A DNA stretch of 64,000 nt from Deuterostichococcus epilithicus (Eukaryota; Chlorophyta; Trebouxiophyceae; Prasiolales; Stichococcaceae): contig JAVTLE010000016.1 in the NCBI GenBank assembly GCA_033439295.1, positions 124,001 to 188,000 on the forward strand, read 5' to 3'. Positions 1 to 11,014 of the stretch are shown here, piece after piece. Positions within the stretch are counted from its first letter, which is position 1, and each line of letters starts with the position of its first letter. The notes below the pieces were generated by a model. The model did no database searches. It was not told the DNA's origin and saw only the letters and a list, made by a program, of their open reading frames with translations. The position numbers were made by a program, and so were the translations under genes.

Positions 1-29
1 CTGCGGTACATGTGTGACTGACGCTGCAG

Positions 30-3000
30 GCGCACTCTGCGGACCTCGCCGTCGGCCGCAAGCAGGGCGGACCCATACGGTCCAGGAAGCGGCAGGAGTC
101 GCAGAAGCGATGGGTCGACAGGCAGAGGGCAAGTGCCTCTGTGCTTCACAGGACATGTCACCAGCAGCTCACGCATGCCTGCCAGGCGTGCAGTGTGTGT
201 TCATTCCCTTCTGTGAGTAGTGGAACAGGCTAGCTGAAGAAGCTCTAGCTGTGCATGAGCAAGCCCACTGCATGGACTGCAAATGCCGTCCCGCAGGCGC
301 GGGTACAGAACACACAGGCGACCATCGAACAGCTGGAGGCGCAGATGAAAACAATGCGCCTCGCGGGCGCCTCGCTGACGCAGCGCAACGTATTGCTCGA
401 GGAGGCCTATGCTGCGCGGTCTCCCGGCGAGCCGGCGGCCCCAGCGGAGGCGCGGGCGGCTGACGCGACTGACCTCAGCGGCGCGGCGGCAATTGCCCCG
501 GCGGCGGCGGCAGGCAGCGGTGGCCCGCCGGAGTCGGCCACAGAATGGTCAGCCGACTCGTTGGCGGCAGCGGCGGCGGTGCCGCCTGCACGGCTGGACT
601 CGAATGGGGGGCCAGAGGCATGGTGGCTCACCGACAGGATACAGGTGCGGCGGGCTGCTGCCTGCCTGCTGTTGTCCCTTCAGTTGCGTGTGATGCGGCG
701 CGTGCCGCCCATGGCCGCATGAACTGCGCTTCCTTCATGTCGCCAGCGACTGATGAGATGTGCCTGCTAAGAAACGGTTTGAAAGGGATCGTGTAGAGGA
801 GGCATACACATGCGGTGGCGCAGGGGCAGATGGCACAGGAGCTGCTGCTTGACCGCGAGCTGGTCTTTACTGTGCGACGGGACGCTCCATTGCGCCTCAC
901 TCGCGGCCAGGTGTGCTACCTGCTTCTTACCTCCTTTGCAGTCCTGGCCGTTTAGGTGCCCTGCGCACCTTGGAGCAACTCCGGACGAGCTGCAGCCTGC
1001 ACCGGTAGCCGGGAAGCAGGTATCTCGAGAAGGTGTTGCGAGACGGTCAAGACAGCACAGAGGTGCGCGCTCCCGTGCCTGCACAACAGGATCGTCGTTT
1101 GAGATGTTCTTTTACAATGTTGCAGGTGCCGCAGATGACGCCGCAGGAGCATGGCAAGCTGTGGTACGACTTCATTGTGGAGTTTGCACACCAGCTTCTC
1201 CTGGTCCATGGCGGCGGCGCCGCCGCGGCTGCTGCCAGCGCCCGCCTCGAGCGCCTCGTGTTCGAGGCCAGCCAGGTGGGAAGTCGGTCTGATGTCGGGG
1301 CATCATCGGCTGTTCCAGCGCTGAAATAGCTTGATGGAGTTGACCAGCTCCTGCCGAACAGCGAGCCCATAAGCGAGTCGGTTGCTGACCTGCTCCGCCC
1401 ACTTACGGTGGATCCTTAGGTCGAGCGCATGGCAGATTCGGCATCAGGTGAAAGTCGCAAAGTTGACGTCGTTCCTGCCGGCCTGCGCAGCTCAAGGGCA
1501 GCACCATCACCACGTTCCCGGACCAGAACAAGATCCTGCCGCTGCTTGGGTTTGCGGTTGACGACCCTCCAGACGAGACCTGGGCGCAGGCGAGGCGACT
1601 CCTCTCGCTTGTGTGAACTCCCTTTCAGGCCACGCATAGCCCATCTGCGGCGTGTGTGCTCATGTCCACTTGACTCACCCATTCTTGCCAGACACCCGGC
1701 CATGTCGCCGCGCAGCTGGGCATGTGTCTTGGCGGTCTCGCACAGCGGGCTAGGTGCACTGCGCGGCTCCCCGCGGCTGCGGCCACGGCGGCGGCAGCCT
1801 CCGCTCTGCCTGGCGTGCAGGACCTTTCCTGAGCACTCGCAACCACTCCCTGTGCCGCAGATCGTGTCGACGGCGCGGCTGAGCCCGCTGCAGCAGCAGG
1901 TGGTGGTGGAACTTCGAGCTGTCCACCTGGAGAACATGCGGACGCTCGCAGCCCGCCGCAGGGCGCGCGTCACAGAACTGGAGGTGGGCCTCTGAGCGCA
2001 CAGCTGACAAACACTCAAAACATTGCACCCAGACACATGGGGACTCGCTCGGTCCCCTGCACAGAGCGCATCCCTTGTTCTGGTCGGAGCGGTCAGCGCA
2101 GGGGAGCTGCCTAGCGGCTGGCATTGCCGCGAGTCGCTGCGGGGCCACCTGCTCGGGGCTGAGACGGCAGTCGACGTCTGTCGTCTTGCGTCATGCAGGC
2201 GGCAGGGCCTCGCCGCAGCAGCCTCGATGCCGAGTCAGTGGAGGTTGCCAGGGAGCCCGCCGTCGAGCCGCGCACTTTGAGCCTCATTTCTCGCCTGCAC
2301 GAGGCGCTGCGGGAGGAGCAGTCCTGCCAGTTGCAGGTGGGGCTCGAACTAAGTAGGAAACACATTGCGGCGCTGCCCTTTGGGATGCATGCTTCGGGCC
2401 AGGTTTTGGCCACGAAGCAGGAAGCCAACGGACAGGGTTTGGATCTGGCAGCAAGTTCAGGACCCGCTTTGGATGGCCTCGCTGAGACCAGTCTGCTTGT
2501 GTCCCAGCTAAGATACCTGCGAACATGCTTCGGGTGGTGAGACTCTCTGTGTTCGGTGACACAGTTCATCCTCACGCTGTGGCGGCGGGTACTCACACCG
2601 CTTCAGGTGCAGCCACCTTTGGCCGATGACATCCCCAATCTAATCCGGAGCTCATAACATGTTGCCGCATACATGGCCAAGACCGATGCTGCATGCCACT
2701 TGCTGACTGACTGGCTCGAGACGCATGTTCCTGGATTGCCCGCTCCTGGTTTGCACCGACACATCGATGTGGCGCAGAAGACGCTGCACCTCTCGGAACA
2801 TGGGCGCCTCATCGGAACCGTCCCATCGCCTCTCTGTTGTCTCGAAAATACAGCAACAACATTCTAACAAACCCGCAGTTTGCGCACCTGAACGTGGCGG
2901 CGTGGCCGGCGCACACGGAGCTGCTGCGCATTGCGGAGGTGGTGTCGCGATCGGCGGGGCAGCCGCCAAGTGAGGCCATCCTGGCACAAGGTGCCCCCTT

Positions 3001-3841
3001 TTCACCACCGCCCGTTGACATGTCAAGAGACACAAGTCCTGGTTTGCAAAGCGACTCTGGCATCGCAGAAGCGGCTGGATGGCATCCTGACGCGAGGTGT
3101 TCTTCATCTGCTCACCCCCCCCGACCACCACCACCACCTCTGGTCTGCACTGCCTGCTGCGGAGGCGTTGGATTGGCTGAGGCTGGGGCAACAAGGCCGT
3201 TTTGGCGCGCTACCCTTCCCGTCTCCTTCCCCACAGTCTTTCTCTCCCGCAGCCCTCCTTGCATCACTGGTTTGGAACGTGACGTCGGAACTGAGCAGCA
3301 GCCCCACCAGCATGAACGTCCTGGCGGGAGCAGGGGATGGATTTCCCTGCTGCCCAAGACAGCAACTATCTGTTCTGCCACTCCCTTTGCTAACTCGGAT
3401 GTTGGCCAGTGATCCAGGTTGTTAATCTAAAATGTCCTTTCGCTCGAGGGCCTGAGGCTGTCACTGTGGGCCGTGTTACGCCGGCACACCCTTCTGAGGG
3501 GGCAAGGCCATGCCCTGGTCGAGCAACTTGCCTTCAGCAAGGACCGAGTGGATTGACAATCAGCGCACTGACATCGTCTGGGCTGTGCAGGCGACGCAGA
3601 CCCGGACGCGCGGTTACAGTCGCTGGAGGAGGTGCTTCCGACTTCCATGCGGCAGTTGCGGGTGCCGGACGCGGACCTGCCCACGCTGTACCCGCACCTG
3701 CCGCCTGACGCGCTGGTGCTGGCGCCGTCGCTGGCGCGGGACTCGTTCGCCAGCAGCAGGGGCAGCGGCAGCTTCGGTGGCGGCCGATCGTCTCCCTCCA
3801 ATAGCGGCTGCGACCGTACCAGCTCTGGCTTCTCGGCCTGA
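30..3841 (+). CDS. bZIP transcription factor 1 with long C-terminal module (5' end outside window)
   Basis: Predicted DNA-binding regulator acting in the nucleus. Resolved exons: 30-128 (basic region), 297-644 (zipper plus an Ala-rich linker ending in a WWLTD motif), 824-910, 1126-1275, 1861-1983, 2199-2336, 2565-2606, 2879-2990, 3591-3841 (stop). One exon between 1276 and 1860 is present but I could not fix its frame. Every exon has a counterpart of equal or similar length and phase in the next gene, which is the main support. The basic region reads RKRQESQKRWVDRQR and continues directly into RVQNTQATIEQLEAQM. At the position of the invariant bZIP Asn this copy has Arg, so DNA specificity may differ or be lost. 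The first visible intron (129-296) uses a GC donor. The C-terminal module (exons from 1126 on) matches the tails of the kinases at 44-58 kb. Earlier exons lie left of the window. Confidence 0.85.
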
Positions 3842-5126
3842 CGCCCACGCAGCATCGGTTGCCGGAAGTTGCAGGGTGCAACTGGGCAGGAAGCGACAGT
3901 GAGGTTGTGGCGCTCACGGCCGAGTGGCGGCCGAGCCTCACAAGGCTGGGCAGATAGACGCCGCGTCAGCCTGGCTACCGTCCTGGTGCTGCTGCTGTCG
4001 GCCAGCAGCACCGCCGCAGGATGCACAGCCTGCCTCGATCCAGATCAGCGGGCACAGCTGTGCAATTTCAAACATCGTGCCGCAGCAGCGCGGCTGGCTG
4101 CGGAGGGGCAGCGCTGCTGGCAGGAAGTTGTGCGGCACTCTGAAGAGGGAGAGGCGGCCAGTTGAAGTACGATGGGGTGCTGATGGGGTGTTGTAAGTAA
4201 GTAGGGAACTGAAGGGGTGGCACTCTCGGTTGCAGGGCAGTAGGACAGGCCCTACCTCTGCCTGCCGCAGCCGCGCGCAAGATCTTGAAGTGCGTTGCCT
4301 CGAGGCGTGGGTCTGACAGCCACAGCTCGACTGGGGCTGCGGGTGTGACAGTGTTTCTTTCATGAACGTGCGACTTTGGGCGTGAAGGCAGGTCTCAGTT
4401 TGATTGTCGAAAGGAACTTCAGTTGCAGAGGCAAGCAGCGGCTTGTTGGCGGCGGCATTGCTGACCAGGGCTTGGCCCTGTTTATTGTGCCTCGTTGCGT
4501 GGTTGCTTTAGTCAAACATGGTGTCGCTGAGGCGCCCGATGGTCGATATTGATGAAGTCCTGCATGAATGGTGTAACGATTGCCCTTTGTCTTAGATTCA
4601 CCCTTTACAAGGCTGATTTAGTTTTGTGCGTCGCCGCGCCGATCGCCGCGCTGCCCCTTTGCAGGAACACATCCTTGACTACATGTGGATTGCACTGCAG
4701 GCACGAGCCTTGAGTCCGGATCCTTGTTGTTCTATGTGGAAGACCATTGCCAATGCCAGCCATGCCTTGCGTTTAGAAATGGTGATCCATCTGGAGCATT
4801 ACATATTAGCGTAAGATCTTGCAAATGTGCGGAGATCCAATAACACCTGCGCGGCAGTCACATCTGGGTGCTCACGTCGTTGTGCCCGGATGACGACGGG
4901 TTCGTTCACTTCTGATTGCCTGTCCGCTGCCCTGTGATTCATTGCCATAATCTCTTCAACCTTGACGACCGATCCCAATGGGCATTGCCCGATCCCTCCT
5001 CTGCGCTGGTACACGTATGTACACACAGACGCAACTTAACCTGCGATCCCGTGCAGCCCCACCTCGCAGCCTGCAGCGGGTACACACTGCCTCATATTGC
5101 TCAGAACTCAGAAGGGGCTTAAAGTG
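3842..5126. other. Intergenic: 3' UTR of bZIP-1 and 5' region of bZIP-2
   Basis: No gene can be supported here with confidence. The left part should hold the 3' untranslated region of bZIP-1; a TGTAA motif, the usual green-algal poly(A) signal, occurs near 4194. The right part probably holds the 5' UTR and perhaps short first coding exons of bZIP-2: an ATG at 4517 opens a short frame, and EHILDYMWIALQ at about 4663-4698 looks exon-like before a CAG, but no donor/acceptor phases join these to the solid exon at 5127. Confidence 0.5.
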
Positions 5127-8100
5127 ATGGGCGGAACGGACGATCCGCTGCCTGGGTGGGGCCAAGCCATGCGAGAGGAGGAGCAGGTGCATCCGTCGGA
5201 GGCTGACCGTGACTTGCGGCTGGCACTGCCATCAGACCTCCTGGAGCTCGGATCAAGTGACGAGCTACCTCCCGGCGGCCAGGAGGTGCGGGCTCGCGCT
5301 CAGCTCCACACGCAAATCTGACGTGAACTCGGGGCTCGCCTAACTTACGTAACATGCTGCCTAATTGATGTGTTAGCGGGGGGCCAAATTGCCAATCAAA
5401 CAGTGCAAAACTCCAGATGCGTGGTTCAGGCTTCGCCTGACTCTTCTTCCGCGAACCTGCAGGATGCAGCCTTTCCCTTTGGGCTCGACGATGCTTTCCT
5501 ACTGCCCACGCGCTTCGTCAGCGCGTCAGGGTTCGGTGCGGAAGGGCCTAGCCCGCTGCCGCTGCCATTGCCGCCACCGCAGTCTCCGCAGCATGGCGGC
5601 GCACCAGCGCTGCGGCGCGTTGCGAGCGCCGGCGCCGCGCCCGGCACTATCCGCCGACTCAGCGGCACCGGCACAGCATCGACCTTTCGCAGTGCTTCAG
5701 GCACACTGCTGGATGGCCAGGTGCCGTGCTTGATTGGTCCAGCTTCACTGCAGCGTCAGACACTGCGCCGGGTGTCCTAGTGTTGATGCTCCTGTGCTTT
5801 CTGGAACACCTGCGGCTGCGCAGTAATGTCAGGATATCACAGTCTCTGCGAAGTTGTGCCCTCCTCAGCCTGAGCTCGCCCTTGCCTTTGGTCGCAGCAT
5901 TCGAGCCATGAGCAATTGCACCTTGTGCAGGTGGGCCAGGCGGCTGATGCGGGCCGGCTGGCAAAGGTCCGGCGCACGAACCGGGTCTCGCAACAACGGT
6001 GGCGCGCACGTCACAAGGTGAGCATGATGATGAGAAGTGACATTCCAATGGACCTGCTGATCGATTGAGATTTACTCAACATACTAACAATGCCATAGTT
6101 GCATTCTCAAATGCAGTGCCACGTTGTATTGCACAGCCCACTTCTGGCTGTGTCTGTCAGGCTGGTGCTCTGCAAAAGGGCATGATAATGGTGTTGGTGC
6201 CCAAGCTTGTGCAGGCTACATTCAGCGTGCAGACATGTCAGAGGCCTCTGCTGCCCATGCTGCAGGAGCGAGTCCAAAACAACCGCCAGCAGGTCGCCAG
6301 CCTTACGCAACTGGTAGGGGAGATGCGGCTGCAGCAGGTGGGCAGACTGCTTTTCAATCTACAGATCTTTAGTCATCAGTAGCAACCATCAAATTGCAAC
6401 TGTATGTGCCGTGGCACGTCCGTTCACGATTTGATCTGGAGGGGATGGCATCTCCGGCACCTGCATGCTCTATGGGATGGGGGCTGTGATCCGCGCGTGG
6501 GGACATCTGACACTGCTGTCGCAGGGGTGTGTAGTAGGATAGTCACTGGGAATACTCACTCGCGTGCGGACAGCATGAATGCACAATCCAGCCACTGCGA
6601 CATGCGCGATGTCGTTTCGCCCTTGTGCATGGTTTGTTGCTAAACATGGGCTGACCCTTCAGGACTGGCGCCTGTTGCAGGGGCTGCTGGAGCAGCGGAA
6701 CGCGCTGCTGGAGCACACCTTCGAGATGAGCCAGGCGGCAGCGGCAGCCGATGCCGCAGCTGCGCAGGCGACCGACCGTCACAGATCTGGCGTCGAGACG
6801 TGTGCCACAGCGTGGTGGCTCACGGACGACATGCAGGTTTGTTCCTTGAAACCTGCATATCTGAGCCAAAGGCGGTCTGCCGGCTATGTGCACCTAGCGG
6901 ACCTCGCCGACGAATAGCACATGTGACAACCGTACCGAAACCTTCTCTGCTTGAGTGGCTTCGACTGCTTGCTGCCACCGCTGTCATCGTGCCTGTCGCC
7001 GCTGCGCCGCCACCGCCGCTGCAGCAGCGGCGGCAGCGTGTCAAAGTTACAATGCCGGCGATTGTAGTGGCCTGCTCGAGCCTCCTGCTGCTCATGGCCT
7101 GCTCGTGCACCGTAGCGTAGCAGTCTATAACGGTTCCGCTTCATTCCGTTACAGGAGCGCCTGCAGGAAGAGCTGCAGCTTTCGGGTGACATGCTGTTCA
7201 CTGTCGGCCCGGGCGCGCCCCTCCAGCTGAACCAGCTGCAGGTCACCAATTATCTCGAATGTGTCCATTCGATGACCTGCCAGCCACCTGCTGCGCTCTG
7301 CTGCTGCTGTGTCCTACCATACTGGTAGCGGTCTTGCCATACTGGGTGTCGTCATGCTGCCATACGTCAAGACCATGCGCCTGCGGTAATGCCAATGCGC
7401 GCACACCATTCTCGTAACTTCGCGGTCCCAACGGCACACAGGTGGCTGCGCTGCCTCACCAGCAGTATGGGCGGTTGCTCCGGGATTACGTCGAGGCCTT
7501 CGCACACCATCTGCTGCAGCGCACGGCGCCGCTCAACGAGTGGACTGCCGCGGAGGGCGACGCGCGGCTGGTGAGGGCTTTGACACTGAGCTGGCGCTGT
7601 CGCGGTGCCGCTGGCCGCCGCCCGTCGCAGTCAGCAGCAACGCCTTGTGCCACGGATTCATTCAGTCATGTGGGAGCAGAACACTAGCCTTCAGTGACTG
7701 CTGTCGGGGGGAGGGGATTTGCTCGCCATGGTGCGATGGATGGCGCCCGGGTGCGATGGATGGCGCCCGGGTGCAGTCCTGATGCCTGGCGGTCGGTCAA
7801 CCCTAAACCCTACACAACCTGCGAGTCCACCAAAACCTGCGGTGCAGGCAGCACAGCGGCTATGACACTGTTTGTGAAGTATAACCCAACATCGTGCCTT
7901 TTGAATCACAACACAGTATCGTGTCCAGGCTGAGCTGGTGCTGGAGGCGGGGCAGCTGAGAGCAATGCTGCTGCTGTCATTCCCGGACCAGCTGGCCGCG
8001 CTGCGGATGCGGCAATGCCCCCATGCCGCGGCTGCGCCGGAGCCTGCCTCCGCCAGGCACGAGGGCTGGATCCAGGTGTGCTGCCTGTCGCGCGCGGCGG

Positions 8101-9449
8101 CAGTGGTGACGGGACTGGCACAAGGCTGGCAGGCCATGTCGCAGCGCTCCCATGCCGCAGCCTGCTCGCCCACAGTTCCATGCTGCTCAGCCGGCCAGGT
8201 AAGCAGCCTCCACCTCCAGCCGAAGGTCTGATGCTCATATGTGTCCCCGCCGTGCTTTTCAGGTGGTGGAGGCATTGCAGCTGACGCCGTGGCAGCGGGA
8301 GGCGATTGTGCGACTCCGATCTGCATTCCTCACCAACTTGGCGTCGTTCTCGCGGAACCGGACCGTGCTCACCTATCGCCTGAAGGTGAGGCCGCTGCAG
8401 TTTTTGCATCATCCGGCCTCACACGCAGACGTGCGCCGCAGACCAGGTCGCCGGCTCTGCAAGGCCTGCGCTGGAGCGCTCAACCCTGCAGCTCGTCGTT
8501 CAAGACCCATGCTGTCCCAGTGCCTGGGTGAGTCCCAGTGCTGGGGGCGGGCCCTGACGTCAGTGCGGCCCCGTTTCAGTGATGTGTAGCATTATGGAGT
8601 TTCTGGGCCCTCGAAACTGTGACGCTGCCGCCTGCAGGCCCTGGCGCCACTGCCTCCGCCCGAGCAGCGAGACGCAACCGCGGCGGCTGGCGCCGCGGCC
8701 GCACTCAGCCGCCAGCCGTCAGAGGACACTATGGCGAGGGATCACCTGGTGGCGGCCATCGCCGAGCTGCGGGCGTGCCTGCGTGATGAGCACTCCAACC
8801 TGGTGCAGGTAGGGTTCAGGGTCTGGCAGCAGCCGCCGGCGCAGGTTGTGCGATGCGGCACCTTCGCTCCCTGGCAATGCTGCCATCGGCAGGGCTGCAG
8901 ATCGTGTGGGCTGCGCCTTGCACTGCCTGAGCCCGGTCTGGAGCCCCTCCAGATGTCATGGTTGATGTAATGAGGTGCTTACGCACTGCAGGCGGTCCTG
9001 CTGCTGTGGCGCCGCATCCTCCTGCCGGCGCAAGTGGCGCACCTCTACGTGGCAGCCTCGCCGTGGCCACCTGACATGCTCCGCTTGGCGGAGACCGTTG
9101 CCGTCCAGGCGGGCCACCCCGACACCGCCGCTGCGCTTGCCCAAGGTGCGGCCTGCAGCAGCTGCTTCGAACCCTCCTGTAGGCACCGACTGCACGTCAG
9201 TAGCCGCTGGACACCAACGGCAGAGGCCACGAGTTTCGCCACGGATGCGTGTCCCTGTACAGCAGGCGTGATGCGGCGCAGGGGCCGGTGGCCGCTGCTG
9301 GCAGAGGCGCCACGTCAGTCGTTGGAGTGGAGGCCAGCATACAGGCTACCTAACCTGACAGCTGCCTTTCGTTTCTGAACGCAGTGCTCCCGGACGCTGA
9401 GCTGCAACCGTTGGACGCACAGCTCCCGCCGGGCGCTGACCTCCTCTAG
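5127..9449 (+). CDS. bZIP transcription factor 2 with long C-terminal module
   Basis: Nuclear DNA-binding regulator, tandem paralog of the gene to its left. Exons: (5127)-5285, 5463-5720, 5931-6017 (basic region), 6266-6337 and 6663-6836 (zipper, then AWWLTDD), 7155-7241, 7442-7570, 7929-8075, 8263-8385, 8638-8808, 8992-9145, 9385-9449. Phases join without a break to about 541 residues if translation starts at the first in-frame ATG (5127); an upstream spliced start is possible. The basic region shows the canonical N-x7-R as NRVSQQRWR, followed by a coil with Val/Leu/Met heptads through RVQNNRQQVASLTQL. The region after the zipper is predicted helical and contains ALQLTPWQREAI, LLLWRRILLPAQVAHL and VAASPWPPDMLRLAE, in the order seen in plant TGA/DOG1-type bZIP tails; that resemblance is inference. 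A telomere-like CCCTAAACCCTA lies in the intron at 7571-7928. Confidence 0.88.
7735..7774. repeat. 20-bp direct tandem repeat, two copies, in a bZIP-2 intron
   Basis: The unit GTGCGATGGATGGCGCCCGG occurs twice in direct succession, followed by a partial third start. It lies inside the intron between exons 7442-7570 and 7929-8075. No function is evident. Confidence 0.8.
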
Positions 9450-11014
9450 CAAGCGGGCGCTGGGCAGTGGACCATCTTGGCAGCACCGCCACGCCTTATG
9501 GCGACCACGCACATCAGGGGTCGAGCGCAGCGAGCTCGAGAGTGGCGGGCCGGACGGCGTGCTGGCTGCAGACTTTTGAGCGAGAGAATCTCGAGTCCAC
9601 GCGCTGCCACCATTATTTGAGTGGGAGATATGGTCCAGTTGGGCAAAGCGCCTTTGGCGCTGCCACTGCGAAATCACGCTTTTTTGCTTATGCGCTGAGA
9701 GAGAGGCCATGAGTGTTTGGTGACCGAAACAGCGAATCATGCCGTGAACAAGCTGCCAGGACCGAACAATTGGCAGCGATGGCAGTCAGCAGCGAACCCC
9801 ATGATAAGGAACCATGATGTGCTGCCGTTGCAGTGCCGCTTATTGAGGGTATTGTGGTGTCAAATTTGTTGCCATTTTTTCGTTATTTGCGTTGTCATCT
9901 GCTTGTGCCATGTTTACATTGGAGTTATAGAGTTTTGACAGAATTGCTATTGAGATTGCCATATCCGTTTTTGCAAGCCCCCATCTAAGAAAAGTGTATT
10001 TGACACACTGCTGGCAAAGCTGCAACCGTTCCACCTAGTTTCCAGCATGGTCTGGTCGCAATGATCGGCATGTTCTGACCTGCTTTCATATTGCTGACTC
10101 CACTGCCGGCGCGGTTGCACAGCATTCGTAAGGGTAGGCAGGCTGTCCGGCACAGCAGTAGCCTGCCGCCGACTTTACAGCGCCCTTGTACGGCCGCATG
10201 CTCGTTTCGAAGCTGCCACGATGTTGCGGCCCAGAAAGATCGGAACCTGCCGCGTTCCCAGCGTTTGAAGCTGGCAGGCCCTTCACACCTGCTGCGAAAG
10301 GTTGAATGTCGGCCCAATGCGGTGGCTGCGGGTGAGTGGCGCCCGCCTGGCCCAGCCACGCCGGTAGGTGCCATCGCATTGTGGTCGCCGGCATGCGGCG
10401 GCAGGTACCGCTACCGCAGTACAATTCATTGTTCCGGAATAGAATGAAGGAGCAGCGCCGAAAGCTCCTGGATGGCTCCAGACACCAATGCCGGCGGGCT
10501 TCGGCGGCACGGTAGTGCAGTTTTCGTCAAACTTTTGCAAGCCACCAGATGACACCAGAGCGAACGCGCACAAAGAAACACTTGCTGAGATCGTTTGAGT
10601 CCTCACGCCACCAAGCAATTGGCACTCTGAATGTCCAACTTCCGTGGCCAGAACCCGCCTCCACCATCATGTGTGGCCTTAAACAACCCTGGTCAACAGA
10701 CTGGCAGCAATACCTCTGCATCATCTGCTCGACAACCACTGGGGCAGCTGCCTGTGCATTCTAAGTTAGTTGCCCCTTGGTGGAAGCAGTGCGTCAAATT
10801 GCAGGGGGGAGACGCTGGCCGCAAGCAATGATGAGCGCTCACAGCGCATCCTGCTGATGACAGGCTCCATCTTCTTGCAGCAGCCCTTACGTCTGCAGCC
10901 GACCGACGAGCCCGCTCGTGGCCGCTGTCACCTTGTTTCTCATGGCCGCGCCGCCGAGGCGGCGCCAGCCTCACTGAGGGGTGGCCGGCGACAGGCAGCC
11001 TGAGCAGGCGGCGC
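9450..11014. other. Intergenic between convergent bZIP-2 and IF-3 genes
   Basis: About 1.5 kb between two convergent stop codons, so it must hold both 3' UTRs. GC content is lower than in flanking exons (for example around 9840-9980). Short open frames on both strands lack splice-compatible partners or any recognisable family. I see no RNA gene or mobile element. Confidence 0.5.
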
